Assembly: GCA_963575745.1 (NCBI GenBank)
Contig: CAUYUJ010020726.1
Span: forward strand, 204,969 to 268,968
From: Prorocentrum cordatum
Lineage: Eukaryota; Sar; Dinophyceae; Prorocentrales; Prorocentraceae
Direction: 5' to 3'
Length of the DNA stretch: 64,000 nucleotides
The notes under the pieces were generated by a model. It saw only the letters and a program-made list of their open reading frames with translations, searched no databases and was not told the origin of the DNA. Positions 35,990 to 48,600 of this stretch are shown here, piece after piece. The first letter of the stretch is position 1. Each line of letters opens with the position of its first letter. Position numbers and translations under genes: made by a program.

Positions 35990-36170
35990 GCGCTAGTCGC
36001 GGGGGTCCGTCGGGGGCTTTCGGCGGGGCTCCCTGCGGTGCCACGATGCGTTGAGAGGGTGTGCCAAAATAGGCTGGCGGCGGCATGCGGCCATTCCCAG
36101 AGGGGCTTTCCGTGGAGCTCCGAACGGGGCCTCGGAACGTGTGCGGGGTGTGCCAGAGTGGGCGTGCGGC
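35990..36170 (-). repeat. ~89-bp minisatellite family M, inverted outlier copies
   Basis: About two diverged units (CGTGGAGCTCCGAACGGGGC, AACGTGTGCGGGGTGTGCC) match the complement of the 38255-39170 array. They lie 500 bases before the first visible protease exon. Confidence 0.65.
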
Positions 36171-36662
36171 CGCATGCGGCCCCCCCCCTGCTGGGCCCGA
36201 GGCGTCTCGGGCCATCACGAGGCCACCTGTGGGCACTGGGAACCTATGGGGCGCGCGAAGCCAGGAGGGGTGGCCGCCGCGGCTCGAATGGCGCGCCGCT
36301 GCTTGAGATGATTGGAGCTGCGCGTCCGAACTAGGGCGGTCAGGACCTTAGCAAGTGCGCGACCTCGCTGGCGCGCGCCCCCTGCCCATCACAGCGCAAC
36401 TGGCGCGCTTTTCGCTGTTGCGCAGATAGAACCTGTTCCCTTGGTTGCGAAACCAACTTTTAAATCTAACCAATTGTTTCTCCATTGGAATTTCTCTGGG
36501 TCGCGAAAACAATTTTTAAAGATAATAAATTGTTTTTGCACATGTCTCTCCCAGAACACCACAAAGACATTTTGTTGACATTTTGTAGCATTTCCAAGAT
36601 TCGGGCCTCAGAAGGGCAACCAAAAATGCAAGTGTAGGCGGACACTTGGTGTCCTCCCGCAG

Positions 36663-39600
36663 ACGGCCACGCAGTGCGAGTGGAAGTGGCAGGCCTGCCT
36701 CAAGACTCCGGGCTCGCGCGGCTGCTGGTGCGGAGGCACGCTTATCAGCGATTCCTGGGTCCTCAGCGCGGCCCACTGCGTCGATGACGGCAGCAGCTTC
36801 GACATCATGCTCGGGGACTTCAACCACGTCCAGGCAGGCGACCGCAACGAGCAGGAGATTCCGGTGAAGCGGGTCGTGATTCACCCGGACTACGATAGTG
36901 TATCGTTCGCCAACGATTTCGCCCTGATCGAGCTCTCCAAGACGGCTTCGTTGGACGACTGCGTCGGGACCGCCTGCCTGCCGTCGGACGATATGGAGCT
37001 GTCCGGCGGGGAGGCCTGCTACATCACAGGCTGGGGCACGCTCTCGGAGGGCGGCGTCCAGCCGAACAGGTTGCAGGAGGCCGAGGTTGGCATCGTCAGC
37101 ACCGCGGAGTGCAGGCTGAAGTACGGCTTCGGCACGATCACGGACAGCATGCTGTGCGCGCAGGGCGCGAGTGGCGGCAGCGTCGTCGACGCGTGCCAGG
37201 GCGACAGCGGCGGCCCGCTGGTCTGCGAGAGCGGCGGCAAGTGGTACGTCCACGGCGCGACTTCGTGGGGGTACGGATGTGCGTCTGTGCACTATCCAGG
37301 CGTCTGGGCCCGCGTGACTGCCGAACTGGACTGGATCCAGAGCTACCTCGACGGTGGTGAAGAGCTCACGGCGACGCCCACGCCGTCGCCTACTCTGGGT
37401 GACTTCCCCGAAGGCCAGATGTTCATGGTGACCAGCGGCGGCTGTACGGTCGTGGAGTTTTGCGTGCGCAGCCCGAACTATCCAAGCGTCTATGGCGCAG
37501 ACCAGGGTTGTTCCATTGCTGTCAATGCGGAGCTGGCCGAACAGATTGTTGTGCTGGACTTCGAGACAGAGGTCGGCTACGACATACTGACCGTCAACGG
37601 CCACGGGTACAGTGGGCAAACGGGGCCTGCAGGTGTCGTGCCCAGCGCCACTATCACGTGGACCTCCGACTACTCGATTATGTTGGGAGGTTGGCAGTTG
37701 TGCCCGGCATCTCACGACCAGGCTGGATCCCTGGCGCCCACCTCTGTGCCCACGCCAGCGCCTCCAACGCCACCATCGCAGTGCGGAGTCCGGGGGGCAG
37801 ATACGACCCCGTGGGTGAGCGGGCGCGTCGTCAACGGCCAGGATGCTTCGGCGTGCGAGTGGAACTGGCAGGTGGCCCTCAAGACCTCAGGCTGGGGGTC
37901 GCAGGCGTTCTGCGGAGGAACGCTCATCGACGCAAGGTGAGCGGCGCAGAACAACGGGTTTGTCTTCACCGACGTTGGCGCGTAAGAGTCCCGCGCGAGG
38001 TCGAGCGTAAGCGCCCTCGTTTCTAATGTGGCGTGCCGCGCTGGCGGCCCGCGTACGCCGCGGCGTAAGGTCGTCATGCCATTTGCGTTAGACCAGTTTT
38101 TTTCCCCAACCGTCCTGAGGTGTTGGGTCCTCGTTTTGAGGCGACAGCGCCCAGCGTTCCTCCTCTCCTCGCCTCTCCTCGCCTCTCCTCTCCTCTCCTC
38201 CTCCCCCCCCTCCCTCCTCCGCCTCTGTGCCTCTGCCCTGGGCATGTTTCTGTTTCGGCACACCCCTCACACGTTTCGTGGCCCCATAGGGAGCTCCACC
38301 GAAGGCCCCAGTTGCAGGGTTCGCATGGCGGCCCCGCCCCATGTCGGCACACCCCTCACACGTTCCGTGGCCCCATAGGGAACTCCACCGAAGGCCCCAG
38401 TGGCAGGGTTCGCATGGCGGCCCCGCTTCCATTGCGGCACACCCCTCACACGTTTCGTGGCCCCATAGGGAGCTCCACCGAAGGCCCCAGTGGCAGGGTT
38501 CGCATGGCGGCCCCGCCTCCCTTGCAGCGCACCCCTCACACGTTCCGTGGCCCCATAGGGAGCTCCAGCGAAGGCCCCAGTGGCGGGGTTCGCATGGGGG
38601 CCCCGCCTCCATTGCGGCACACCCCTCACACGTTTCGTGGCCTCATAGGGAGCTCCACCGAAGGTCCATGGCGGCCCCGCCTCCGTTGCGGCACACCCCT
38701 CACACGTTCCGTGGCCCCATAGGGAACTCCACCGAAGGCCCCAGTGGCGGGGTTCGCATGGCGGCCCCGCCTCCCTTGCGGCGCACCCCTCACACGTTCC
38801 GTGGCCCCATAGGGAGCTCCAGCGAAGGCCCTAGTGTCAGGGTTCGCATGGCGGCCCCGCCTCCATTGCGGCACACCCCTCACACGTTTCGTGGCCCCAT
38901 AGGGAGCTCCACCGAAGGCCCCAGTGGCAGGGTTCGCATGGCGGCCCCGCCTCCATTGCGGCACACCCCTCACTCGTTCCGTGGCCCCATGAGGAGCTCC
39001 ACCGAAGGCCCCAGTGGCAGGGTTCTTATGCTTTCCTCTGAAAAATAGGCACCCCTCACATGTGTCGTTGCCCATCGGGAGCTCCGCCGAAGGCCCCAGT
39101 GGTAGCGCCCGCATGCGTCCCCAGCCCACTTCGACACACCCCGCACACGTTTCGGGGTTCCCATCCGCGTTGCCCCGTGTTCCATCCCTCTCGTGGCGCG
39201 CTGCCTATGATGAGAATGTGATATCCTACGTTACTCGCACATGCATATGGTTGGGTCCTTCGCCAGGCTACTTTCGTCGCTCAGGTGGGTGCTCACGGCC
39301 GCACACTGCGTCGACAACCTCAACTTCGCCGTCCTCGCAGGCGAGTTCGACCTCACGTCGGACGGCGACGGCGCCGAGCCGGTCGTCCTGCAGGTGGCCA
39401 GAGTGATCCCGCATCCGCTGTACGACGAGGCCTCTCTCGACATGGACTTCGCGCTCGTGGAGCTGGCGGCGGAGGCGAGCCTTGGAGACTGCCTGGGGAC
39501 CGTCTGCCTGCCCGAGGCAGAGCTGGCAGCCGACTCCGTGTGCTACATCTCGGGGTGGGGCACGCTGGAGGAGGGCGGCCCCGTGTCGGACACGCTGCGG

Positions 39601-42600
39601 GAGGCGGAGGTGACGACGCTGAGCAACGAGGACTGCGCCACCCGATATCCGTTCGTGGACATCACGGACAACATGCTGTGTGCCCAGGGGGTCTTGAACG
39701 GCGAGCCCTCGGACGCGTGCCAGGGCGACAGCGGCGGCCCGCTGGTCTGTGAGAACGGCCAGGGCTACTTCGAGATCCACGGCGTCACCTCGTGGGGCTA
39801 CGGCTGCGCCGACGCGGACTTTCCCGGAGTGTGGGCCCGCGTGACCCAAGCGAAGGAGTGGATCGCCGAGTACCTGGACAGCGCTGCGCCAGCTTACCCA
39901 CCGCCTACGCCCGCGCCTCTCGTGCCAGAAGGGGAAGCGTGGGCGGTGGCATCCGGCGACTGCGTCATCAACGGCGACGGGTGCCTGACAAGCCCCAACT
40001 ATCCCCTCACGTACATCAGTGACCAGGCATGCACTGTCATTCTGGCGGCCAGCAACTCCATGGCCATCCAGGTTGTCGATTTCCAGGTGGAGGATTATCT
40101 CGTGGCCTCCGGCCTAGTCCGCCACAGTGCGTGGAGTGTGGGTTAAGGGCGACGTGGGAATCGTCGAAGTCATTCTGCAGTGCCAGTCTTTCGTGCTCGT
40201 CTGTCGTGCATGAGGCGGGGGGCAAGGACGCGCGTGGCTTGGTCTATCTTCAGCCCGCGATGATGCGAGGAAGGGTGCCACGCAACTGGTACGCCCGAGA
40301 ACGCGAGGAGTCACGTCAGACACTGGGCACGTGCCAACGAGGATGCGTGGAACTCAATGCATGCCACAGCGTGCTCCCAGCCATGCTCTGGAGAGAGCTT
40401 CCCATGGAGGGCCCCTTGGACCACAGCTGGGAGTGCTCTGGGCTCCCGAGACGTGGGCCTCTCTCGGGAGCCCTCTTCGCGGAGTGCCTCGGAGGCGTCT
40501 CGGAGGCCCCATTCGGGGCCCCTCGCCGGCCCCCCCTGGGGGGCCTCTTTGGGGGCCTGCGCCCTGGGGACTGCCAGGGAGGCTGGGTGGTCGGGGCCTC
40601 CCCGGGGACGTCTCGGGCGACTCCTCGGGGGCCTCGGGGGGCACCCGTTCGGCGATCTGTTGTCGTTTCTTCTGCTTCTCCACCCAAGCATCCTCATTGA
40701 ACTGCGAAGCCTCGTCATCCGCTTGCCGTGTGTGACGTTCGGCCTCGCGCGCAGCATCATGAGCGGCCTCCAAGGACGTGCGGGCTTCCATGATCTGCTT
40801 CCCCAGCTTCTGGACCTTGGTCTTCCTCTGCTGCAGGTCCTGGGCGGCCAGGCGCACGGCCCTCGCCGCGTCCTCGACGACGCGGCAGAGGCGAGTGCGC
40901 GCAGCATTGGCCGCGCTCGCCAACTGGAAAGAGGTCCAGGGGAGCTCAGCAGGCGGTGGGGCCTGCACGTGGGCCGCGAGCCCGCCTCGCAGATTAGGCT
41001 GTGCCAGCACCGGCAAGCGGCATCACGAAAGGCTTCTTGATCAGGGCGAGCATGGTGAGTGCCCTGCTGAGCACCAGCTCGTTGGCCACCTCCACCAGCA
41101 TCAGCCTTGGCGCCAGCAAGAAGCAGGGACAGATCTGTGCCGCCACACCGCGTGCAGCACGTGTTGCCGTAGACCTCGAACTCCCAATGCGGGCAAGCGC
41201 TGCGCGCGTCATGCTCGCGCCAATTCGCCAGCCCAAGCGCCAGACCAGGACGCCCTCATCCGCCATGACGCATATCGCTGCCACCGCCGAGAGGTCATGG
41301 CGCAGAGACTGAAAGAGGCAGTGGCGCAGGCACGGGCGGAAGGCGCACGCCAGAATCACCTGAATGCACGGGGGCTTGGAGCCGCTCCCTCGGCTGCATG
41401 CAAGCGCCAAGCGCCAGGGGCGCACGTTTGCAGCTTGAGCGAAGTCCCAGGTGAGAGCGCGATTGCTGGGTGAGTTGCCAGGAATTCCCGAGCGAGAGTG
41501 CGATTCTTTCATGCATTGCGAGGAGGCTCATGGCGAGAGCTGTTGTTGAGTTTTCATATTTGAGCAAAAATCGATGTTGCTTATGTTTTTGGGAAAAAGT
41601 GCCCCTCCCGGAGCTCGCCCTTTCATTTTTAAAAGGAATTTGTTGGCTCTCAAAACTATGCCAGCCCAAGCGCCAGACCAGGACGCCCCCATCCGCCATG
41701 ACGCATATCGCTGCCGCCGCCGAGAGGTCATGGCGCAGAGACTGAAAGAGGCAGTGGCGCAGGCACGGGCGGAAGGCGCACGCCAGAATCACCTGAATGC
41801 ACGGGGGCTTGGAGCCGCTCCCTCGGCTGCATGCGAGCTCCAAGCGCCAGGGGCGCACGTTTGCAGCTTGAGCGAAGTCCCAGGTGAGAGCGCGATTGCT
41901 GGGTGAGTTGCCAGGAATTCCCGAGCGAGAGTGCGATTCTTTCATGCATTGCGAGGAGGCTCATGGCGAGAGCTGTTGTTGAATTTTCATATTTGAGCAA
42001 AAATCGATGTTGCTTATGTTTTTGGGAAAAAGTGCCCCTCCCGGAGCTCGCCCTTTCATTTTTAAAAGGAATTTGTTGGCTCTCAAAACTATGCCAGCCC
42101 AAGCGCCAGACCAGGACGCCCCCATCCGCCATGACGCATATCGCTGCCGCCGCCGAGAGGTCATGGCGCAGAGACTGAAAGAGGCAGTGGCGCAGGCACG
42201 GGCGGAAGGCGCACGCCAGAATCACCTGAATGCACGGGGGCTTGGAGCCGCTCCCTCGGCTGCATGCGAGCTCCAAGCGCCAGGGGCGCACGTTTGGAGC
42301 TTGAGCGAAGTCCCAGGTGAGAGCGCGATTGCTGGGTGAGTTGCCAGGAATTCCCGAGCGAGAGTGCGATTCTTTCATGCATTGCGAGGAGGCTCATGGC
42401 GAGAGCTGTTGTTGAATTTTCATATTTGAGCAAAAATCGATGGTGCTTACGATTTTGGGAAAAAGTGCCCCTCCCGGAGCTCGCCCTTTCATTTTTAAAA
42501 GGAATTTGTTGGCTCTCAAAACTATGCCAGCCCAAGCGCCAGACCAGGACGCCCCCATCCGCCATGACGCATATCGCTGCCGCCGCCGAGAGGTCATGGC

Positions 42601-45600
42601 GCAGAGACTGAAAGAGGCAGTGGCGCAGGCACGGGCGGAAGGCGCACGCCAGAATCACCTGAATGCACGGGGGCTTGGAGCCGCTCCCTCGGCTGCATGC
42701 GAGCTCCAAGCGCCAGGGGCGCACGTTTGGAGCTTGAGCGAAGTCCCAGGTGAGAGCGCGATTGCTGGGTGAGTTGCCAGGAATTCCCGAGCGAGAGTGC
42801 GATTCTTTCATGCATTGCGAGGAGGCTCATGGCGAGAGCTGTTGTTGAATTTTCATATTTGAGCAAAAATCGATGTTGCTTATGCTTTTGGGAAAAAGTG
42901 CCCCTCCCGGAGCTCGCCCTTTCATTTTTAAAAGGAATTTGTTGGCTCTCAAAACTATGCCAGCCCAAGCGCCAGACCAGGACGCCCCCATCCGCCATGA
43001 CGCATATCGCTGCCGCCGCCGAGAGGTCATGGCGCAGAGACTGAAAGAGGCAGTGGCGCAGGCACGGGCGGAAGGCGCACGCCGGAATCACCTGAATGCA
43101 CGGGGGCTTGGAGCCGCTCCCTCGGCTGCATGCGAGCTCCAAGCGCCAGGGGCGCACGTTTGGAGCTTGAGCGAAGTCCCAGGTGAGAGCGCGATTGCTG
43201 GGTGAGTTGCCCGGAATTCCCGAGCGAGAGTGCGATTCTTTCATGCATTGCGAGGAGGCTCATGGCGAGAGCTGTTGTTGAATTTTCATATTTGAGCAAA
43301 AATCGATGTTGCTTATGTTTTTGGGAAAAAGTGCCCCTCCCGGAGCTCGCCCTTTCATTTTTAAAAGGAATTTGTTGGCTCTCAAAACTATGCCAGCCCA
43401 AGCGCCAGACCAGGACGCCCCCATCCGCCATGACGCATATCGCTGCCGCCGCCGAGAGGTCATGGCGCAGAGACTGAAAGAGGCAGTGGCGCAGGCACGG
43501 GCGGAAGGCGCACGCCAGAATCACCTGAATGCACGGGGGCTTGGAGCCGCTCCCTCGGCTGCATGCGAGCTCCAAGCGCCAGGGGCGCACGTTTGGAGCT
43601 TGAGCGAAGTCCCAGGTGAGAGCGCGATTGCTGGGTGAGTTGCCAGGAATTCCCGAGCGAGAGTGCGATTCTTTCATGCATTGCGAGGAGGCTCATGGCG
43701 AGAGCCGTTGTTGAATTTTCATATTTGAGCAAAAATCGATGGTGCTTATGTTTTGGGGAAAAAGTGCCCCTCCTGGAGCTCGCCCTTTCATTTTTAAAAG
43801 GAATTTGTTGGCTCTCAAAACTATGCCAGCCCAAGCGCCAGACCAGGACGCCCCCATCCGCCATGACGCATATCGCTGCCGCCGCCGAGAGGTCATGGCG
43901 CAGAGACTGAAAGAGGCAGTGGCGCAGGCACGGGCGGAAGGCGCACGCCAGAATCACCTGAATGCACGGGGGCTTGGAGCCGCTCCCTCGGCTGCATGCA
44001 AGCTCCAAGCGCCAGGGGCGCACGTTTGGAGCTTGAGCGAAGTCCCAGGTGAGAGCGCGATTGCTGGGTGAGTTGCCAGGAATTCCCGAGCGAGAGTGCG
44101 ATTCTTTCATGCATTGCGAGGAGGCTCATGGCGAGAGCTGTTGTTGAATTTTCATATTTGAGCAAAAATCGATGGTGCTTACGATTTTGGAAAAAAGTGC
44201 CCCTCCCGGAGCTCGCCCTTTCATTTTTAAAAGGAATTTGTTGGCTCTCAAAACTATGCCACTGGCCCCCGAGCTATTGTAACAATGGCTCCCGCCTGCT
44301 ACTTCCTCACAATTGATTCAAGAATCGCGCTCTTGCCCGAGACTTTTTCTTACAGCTTGCATAGGAATCGCGCTCTCGCGTGGGACTTCCTCCCAATTGA
44401 TTAAGGCACTGCGCCCTCGACACTCAGTAATCACGCCCTTGCCCAAGAATTCCTGACGATTTGCTAATTGTGGTCTTTTGCAATTCATTAAGGAATCGCG
44501 CTCTCGCTCGACACGCCCTTGCAGTTTACCCAAGAGAGGCGCTCTCGCTAGGGTCTTTCTCGCAGTTCACTCAGGAACCGCGATCTCGAATCAGATTTCC
44601 TTACGCCCCGCCCGTCCGGCCCGTCCGACCCGCCCGTCGGGGCCCGCCCGACCTGCCCGCTGGGGCCCGCAGTCGCCAGTCGTTGCTGCTTTCATGCGCC
44701 CGACCCGTTCGTTGGGGTCAGCCCGCCCCTCCCGCCCGACCCGTCCGCCTGGCTCCGTTTCTTGTCCTCTTGCTGGTCCCATTCGTCCTCCATCCTTCTT
44801 CCGCCATTCCTTTCTTCCTCGCTCTTTTTTCTTTTCCCCTTTCCCCCCCTCTTGCTCTAGGGGCCGAGCCAACTACGCCTGGGAGGTAAGGATGAGATTC
44901 CCCAACGAGGGTACGCTCGAAGACGAAGAGCGTTGGTATCGAGGGTTTGGGATACACATGTTGATGGACATGCGTGAGGGTCAGAGCGAACAGTCTTAAC
45001 ATGTATGTTCTTGTCGTGGTAAGCTGGGGGGGGCAACAAGACAGACTTGGAGACCCAAGATGTAAACAAAGTGCGAGCACCGAGAGGAGCAGTTCAATTG
45101 CAGAACACAAGGTGCGCCGGAGGGGGATCAACAATAACCACTCTTCAGACATGAGAACTCAACATGTAGATCCCGAGCCATCGGCACCCGCCATCTTCAT
45201 CTTTGGTCGTGCCGCCCTCGGGGTATATCTTCCCGAATGCCACGTGTAGTTGGCGCCGCCCCTAAATTAGGAAGAGGGGGGAGACAGGAAAGATCAGTTA
45301 GCGAGGAGGAACGGGGTGCGGGCAGGGAGGAAGCAGGGAAGGGGCAGGGGGGAGGGAGAAGGGTGGAGCACGAGAGAGATTAGCAGGATTGGGGGTTTGG
45401 GAGCAGGATGCCCAGCGGCAGAGCCAGACAGGCGGGTTGGGCGTGCGGACCCCAACAGGCGGGTCTGGCTCAAGTGGTTCGGTCGTTGAAGCGTCAGTCT
45501 CGCTTGAATCGCGAGGGCGTTTCCAGCGACAGAGCGACTCCCACATACATCGTCATGAAGTCCAGCGCGGGATCGTGATTCCTGCGTGTCAAGGGAGCTG

Positions 45601-48600
45601 CGTTTGAATACTTTGCGAGGCAGTCCCACGCGAGAGCGCGATTCCTGTGCAATTTGAGAAAAGGCCTCAGGCGAGCGCGCGACTCCTCATCACAATTCGA
45701 GGACGTATCAGGCGGGAGCCGTTGTTCATTTAGACTTGGGGCCAGGGTCCCAGTTTGGAAACCCTAGGTCCTCCGTGGTAAAAACATGTGCGAGCCCCAG
45801 GGGGGGGGAATTTCAATTGAACAGCGCACTGTGCACCAGAGGGGGGGATTCACAATAGTTACTCTTTAGAAATGAAGTCTCAATCATAACAACATCGAGT
45901 ATCGCGCCGCGGATCCCCACTCAAGCCACGCACCCAGGTGCACTGTAAGACCGTTCGGCCCTTCACTCTGGCAGGTGAGCGGTGCGGAAGTCACCCCTGC
46001 CTGGGAGCCTACGACTCCGCCTGTCAGGCCCAGCGGCGTCCTAGAATTTTAGAGGGTGGGTTCGCCCTTCTCATCCAGTCATTGGCGCCGTCGGCGACAA
46101 ACTATGATTTGCTACGACTGCCCGTAATGACCGCCATCCGCATCATCATTATTTCCAGCGCCGCCGCTTTCACGTCACAGTCAGCAGTGCCTTTATTATT
46201 CTCGGCGTCTTGGTCGTCGTCATCGTCATCTGCGTGGTCCTTGTCCGCGTCATTGTTTCCAGTGGATGGTAATCAAAACTTGAACGTGCAAACCTTCCCT
46301 GTCTGAAGATCCCCCAAGACGGCTCATAAGATCCCCAAGAGACGGCTTCAAGATGGGCGGGCCCGTCGGGCAATTTTGGCGAAGGGTGGAGCGCCCGAGA
46401 GCGCACGGGTATCGGGGGTTCGGGGCCCATCAGAGCATTCCAATCCTCCAACACTGAAAAGTACAGATCGCCAAGGAGCTGAGGACATAGAACCAGTGCC
46501 TACGGCACGGTGTCGGATTTTGATTTTCTGGAAGTGAATGGCCTTCATTACACTGGCGGCGAGGGGCCTGGCGGGGTCGTGCCCACCGCCCAGATCACCT
46601 GGTCGTCGGACTTCGCCGTGGAGGGGGAGGGCTGGGTACTGTGCCTGGCGACACAAACGCCCGCGCCGCCGCCGACGCCTGGCCAATCGGCTACGCCCGC
46701 ACCGCCCACGCCAGGGGGAGAAGCATGGGCGGTGGCATATGGCGACTGCGCTGTCAACGGGAACGGTTGCCTGACAAGCCCCAACTACCCCCAGCAGTAT
46801 AGCAACTCCCAGCTATGTACAATCAGTGTCGCGGCCAGCAACGCCATGGCTATCCAGGTTGTCAACTTCCAGGCGGAGAACCCCTATGACGTGCTGGAGG
46901 TCGACGGCATCTTCTACACTGGAGACGTGGGGCCCGTCGGGGTCGTGCCCACCGCCCAGATCACCTGGTCCTCGGATGTAAGCGTGGTGGCGGGGGGCTG
47001 GCTTCTCTGCCTGACGTTACCGACACCCGCGCCAGGGCCGACGCCCACGGACTGCCAGGATCGCGTTCCGGACGGGCAGGTGGAATGGTACGACGAGCAC
47101 GGCGCTCAGTTCAATTGCGCGTGGTACGCCGAAGATGACAGGTGTATGTTGCACGGCAACCGCTTTGAGAACTTCGGCATGACGGCCAACGAGGCGTGCT
47201 GCGCGTGTGCCTCGATCCAGCTCGCCACGCACGCGCGCAGCGATGCGCCGAAGGACTGGACGGATCGGCCGTCAAAGTACAGCTGTGCCCACTACGCCGC
47301 CGAGCGGTGGTGCACCCCCGAGGGCGGCTATGGGCCTGGCTGGATCAGGGAGGGAACCTTCGACGACTACCAGAGGCAGGGGGTGTCCGCAGGCGAGGCC
47401 TGCGTGGCGTGCGGCGGGGGTGAGCCGTGCATGGACTTGGCGGTGGCGTGGAAGGACGCTGGCGGCTTCGATTGCCGCGATTACGCCGAGTACTACTGGT
47501 GCACCCCCGAGGGCGGCTACGGGTCGAGCTGGGACTCGTCGTGGGGCGTCTTCGGCGACTGGGCGGTCGACGGGCAGTCTGCCCTGGAGGCGTGCTGCGC
47601 CTGCGGAGGGGGGGCTGCCGAGGGGGCCTGCGCGGGCGATCCCGCGACATTCGACGCGGGCTGGGGCGGGTGCGCCACGTACGAGCTGGGGAGCCCGAAC
47701 CACGCGTTCTGCGCCGTCGACCGCGACGCCGACCAGGAGGTGTACGCCGCACAGGCGTGTCCACACTGCGGCGTGTGCCAGCAGGCGTGCGCGTCCGCCG
47801 AGGGGGCGTCGGAGGACGTCGGGGGCTACACGTGCGCGGACGGGTACTCCGCCGCGCCGAGCACCTTTTGCGGGTATTACGACGACGCCGACTTCACCGC
47901 CGGCGAGATGTGCTGCGAGTGCGGGGGCGGCCAGAAGGAGTGGGCGGTGTGGGCCGGGCTGTACACGGCGAACCCAGTCCTGCTGGGAGTCGCGTCGCCG
48001 AGCTGGGCGAGCGTGGCCGGCTCCATGTCCTTCCAGGCCTCCGCCACAAAAGACAGCATTGACCCCGTCCAATGGATTTTTCTTGGGCCGCAGGGGAGGG
48101 TCGTGATGTATAAATCACCGCTGAGAGCCAGCGGCGTTATACACCGCTGCCCTTCCTGACGGCACACGCAAAATTCGTCGGAGGGTGCCTGTGTGTACAA
48201 TCTCGTGGCGTAAGGCCAGCGGCGTGATGGAAGCGCAGGCCGAGGCTGCCGTTGTGGCGGCCCTCGCCGAGTACGTCGGCGCGCGGGAGTCGAGCGTCCG
48301 AGCGGAAGCCTCCCCGATCGCCAGGCGGCGGCTCGCGTCCAACGGCGGAGTCAGCACCTGGTCGGTTGCCTACGACATCCGGCTCCCGAGCGAGGGCTCC
48401 GAGGATTCGGGGGTTATTATAAAGGTGCCCCAGTATTTTCTACTTAACTCGAGCTGTAGGGCAGCTAAAGAGCTGGTAAGCACAGCTATCGCACTCAGAA
48501 TCATCAGGCGCGTTCGCCTATTGAATCCATAGGTCTGAACTCGGTCTGCTAGCCGAGCTAGGTCCGCAAACCTATTCGTGCTCTGGAGGCCGTGGGGGCC

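Noticed and set aside
38255-39175. Possible CRISPR-like array
   Set aside because: The whole ~89-bp unit is repeated, with no unique spacers, in a eukaryotic intron.
41295-44110. Repeated 216-codon - strand frames in the 433-bp array
   Set aside because: The period is not a multiple of three and the frame spans unit borders; a by-product of repetition.
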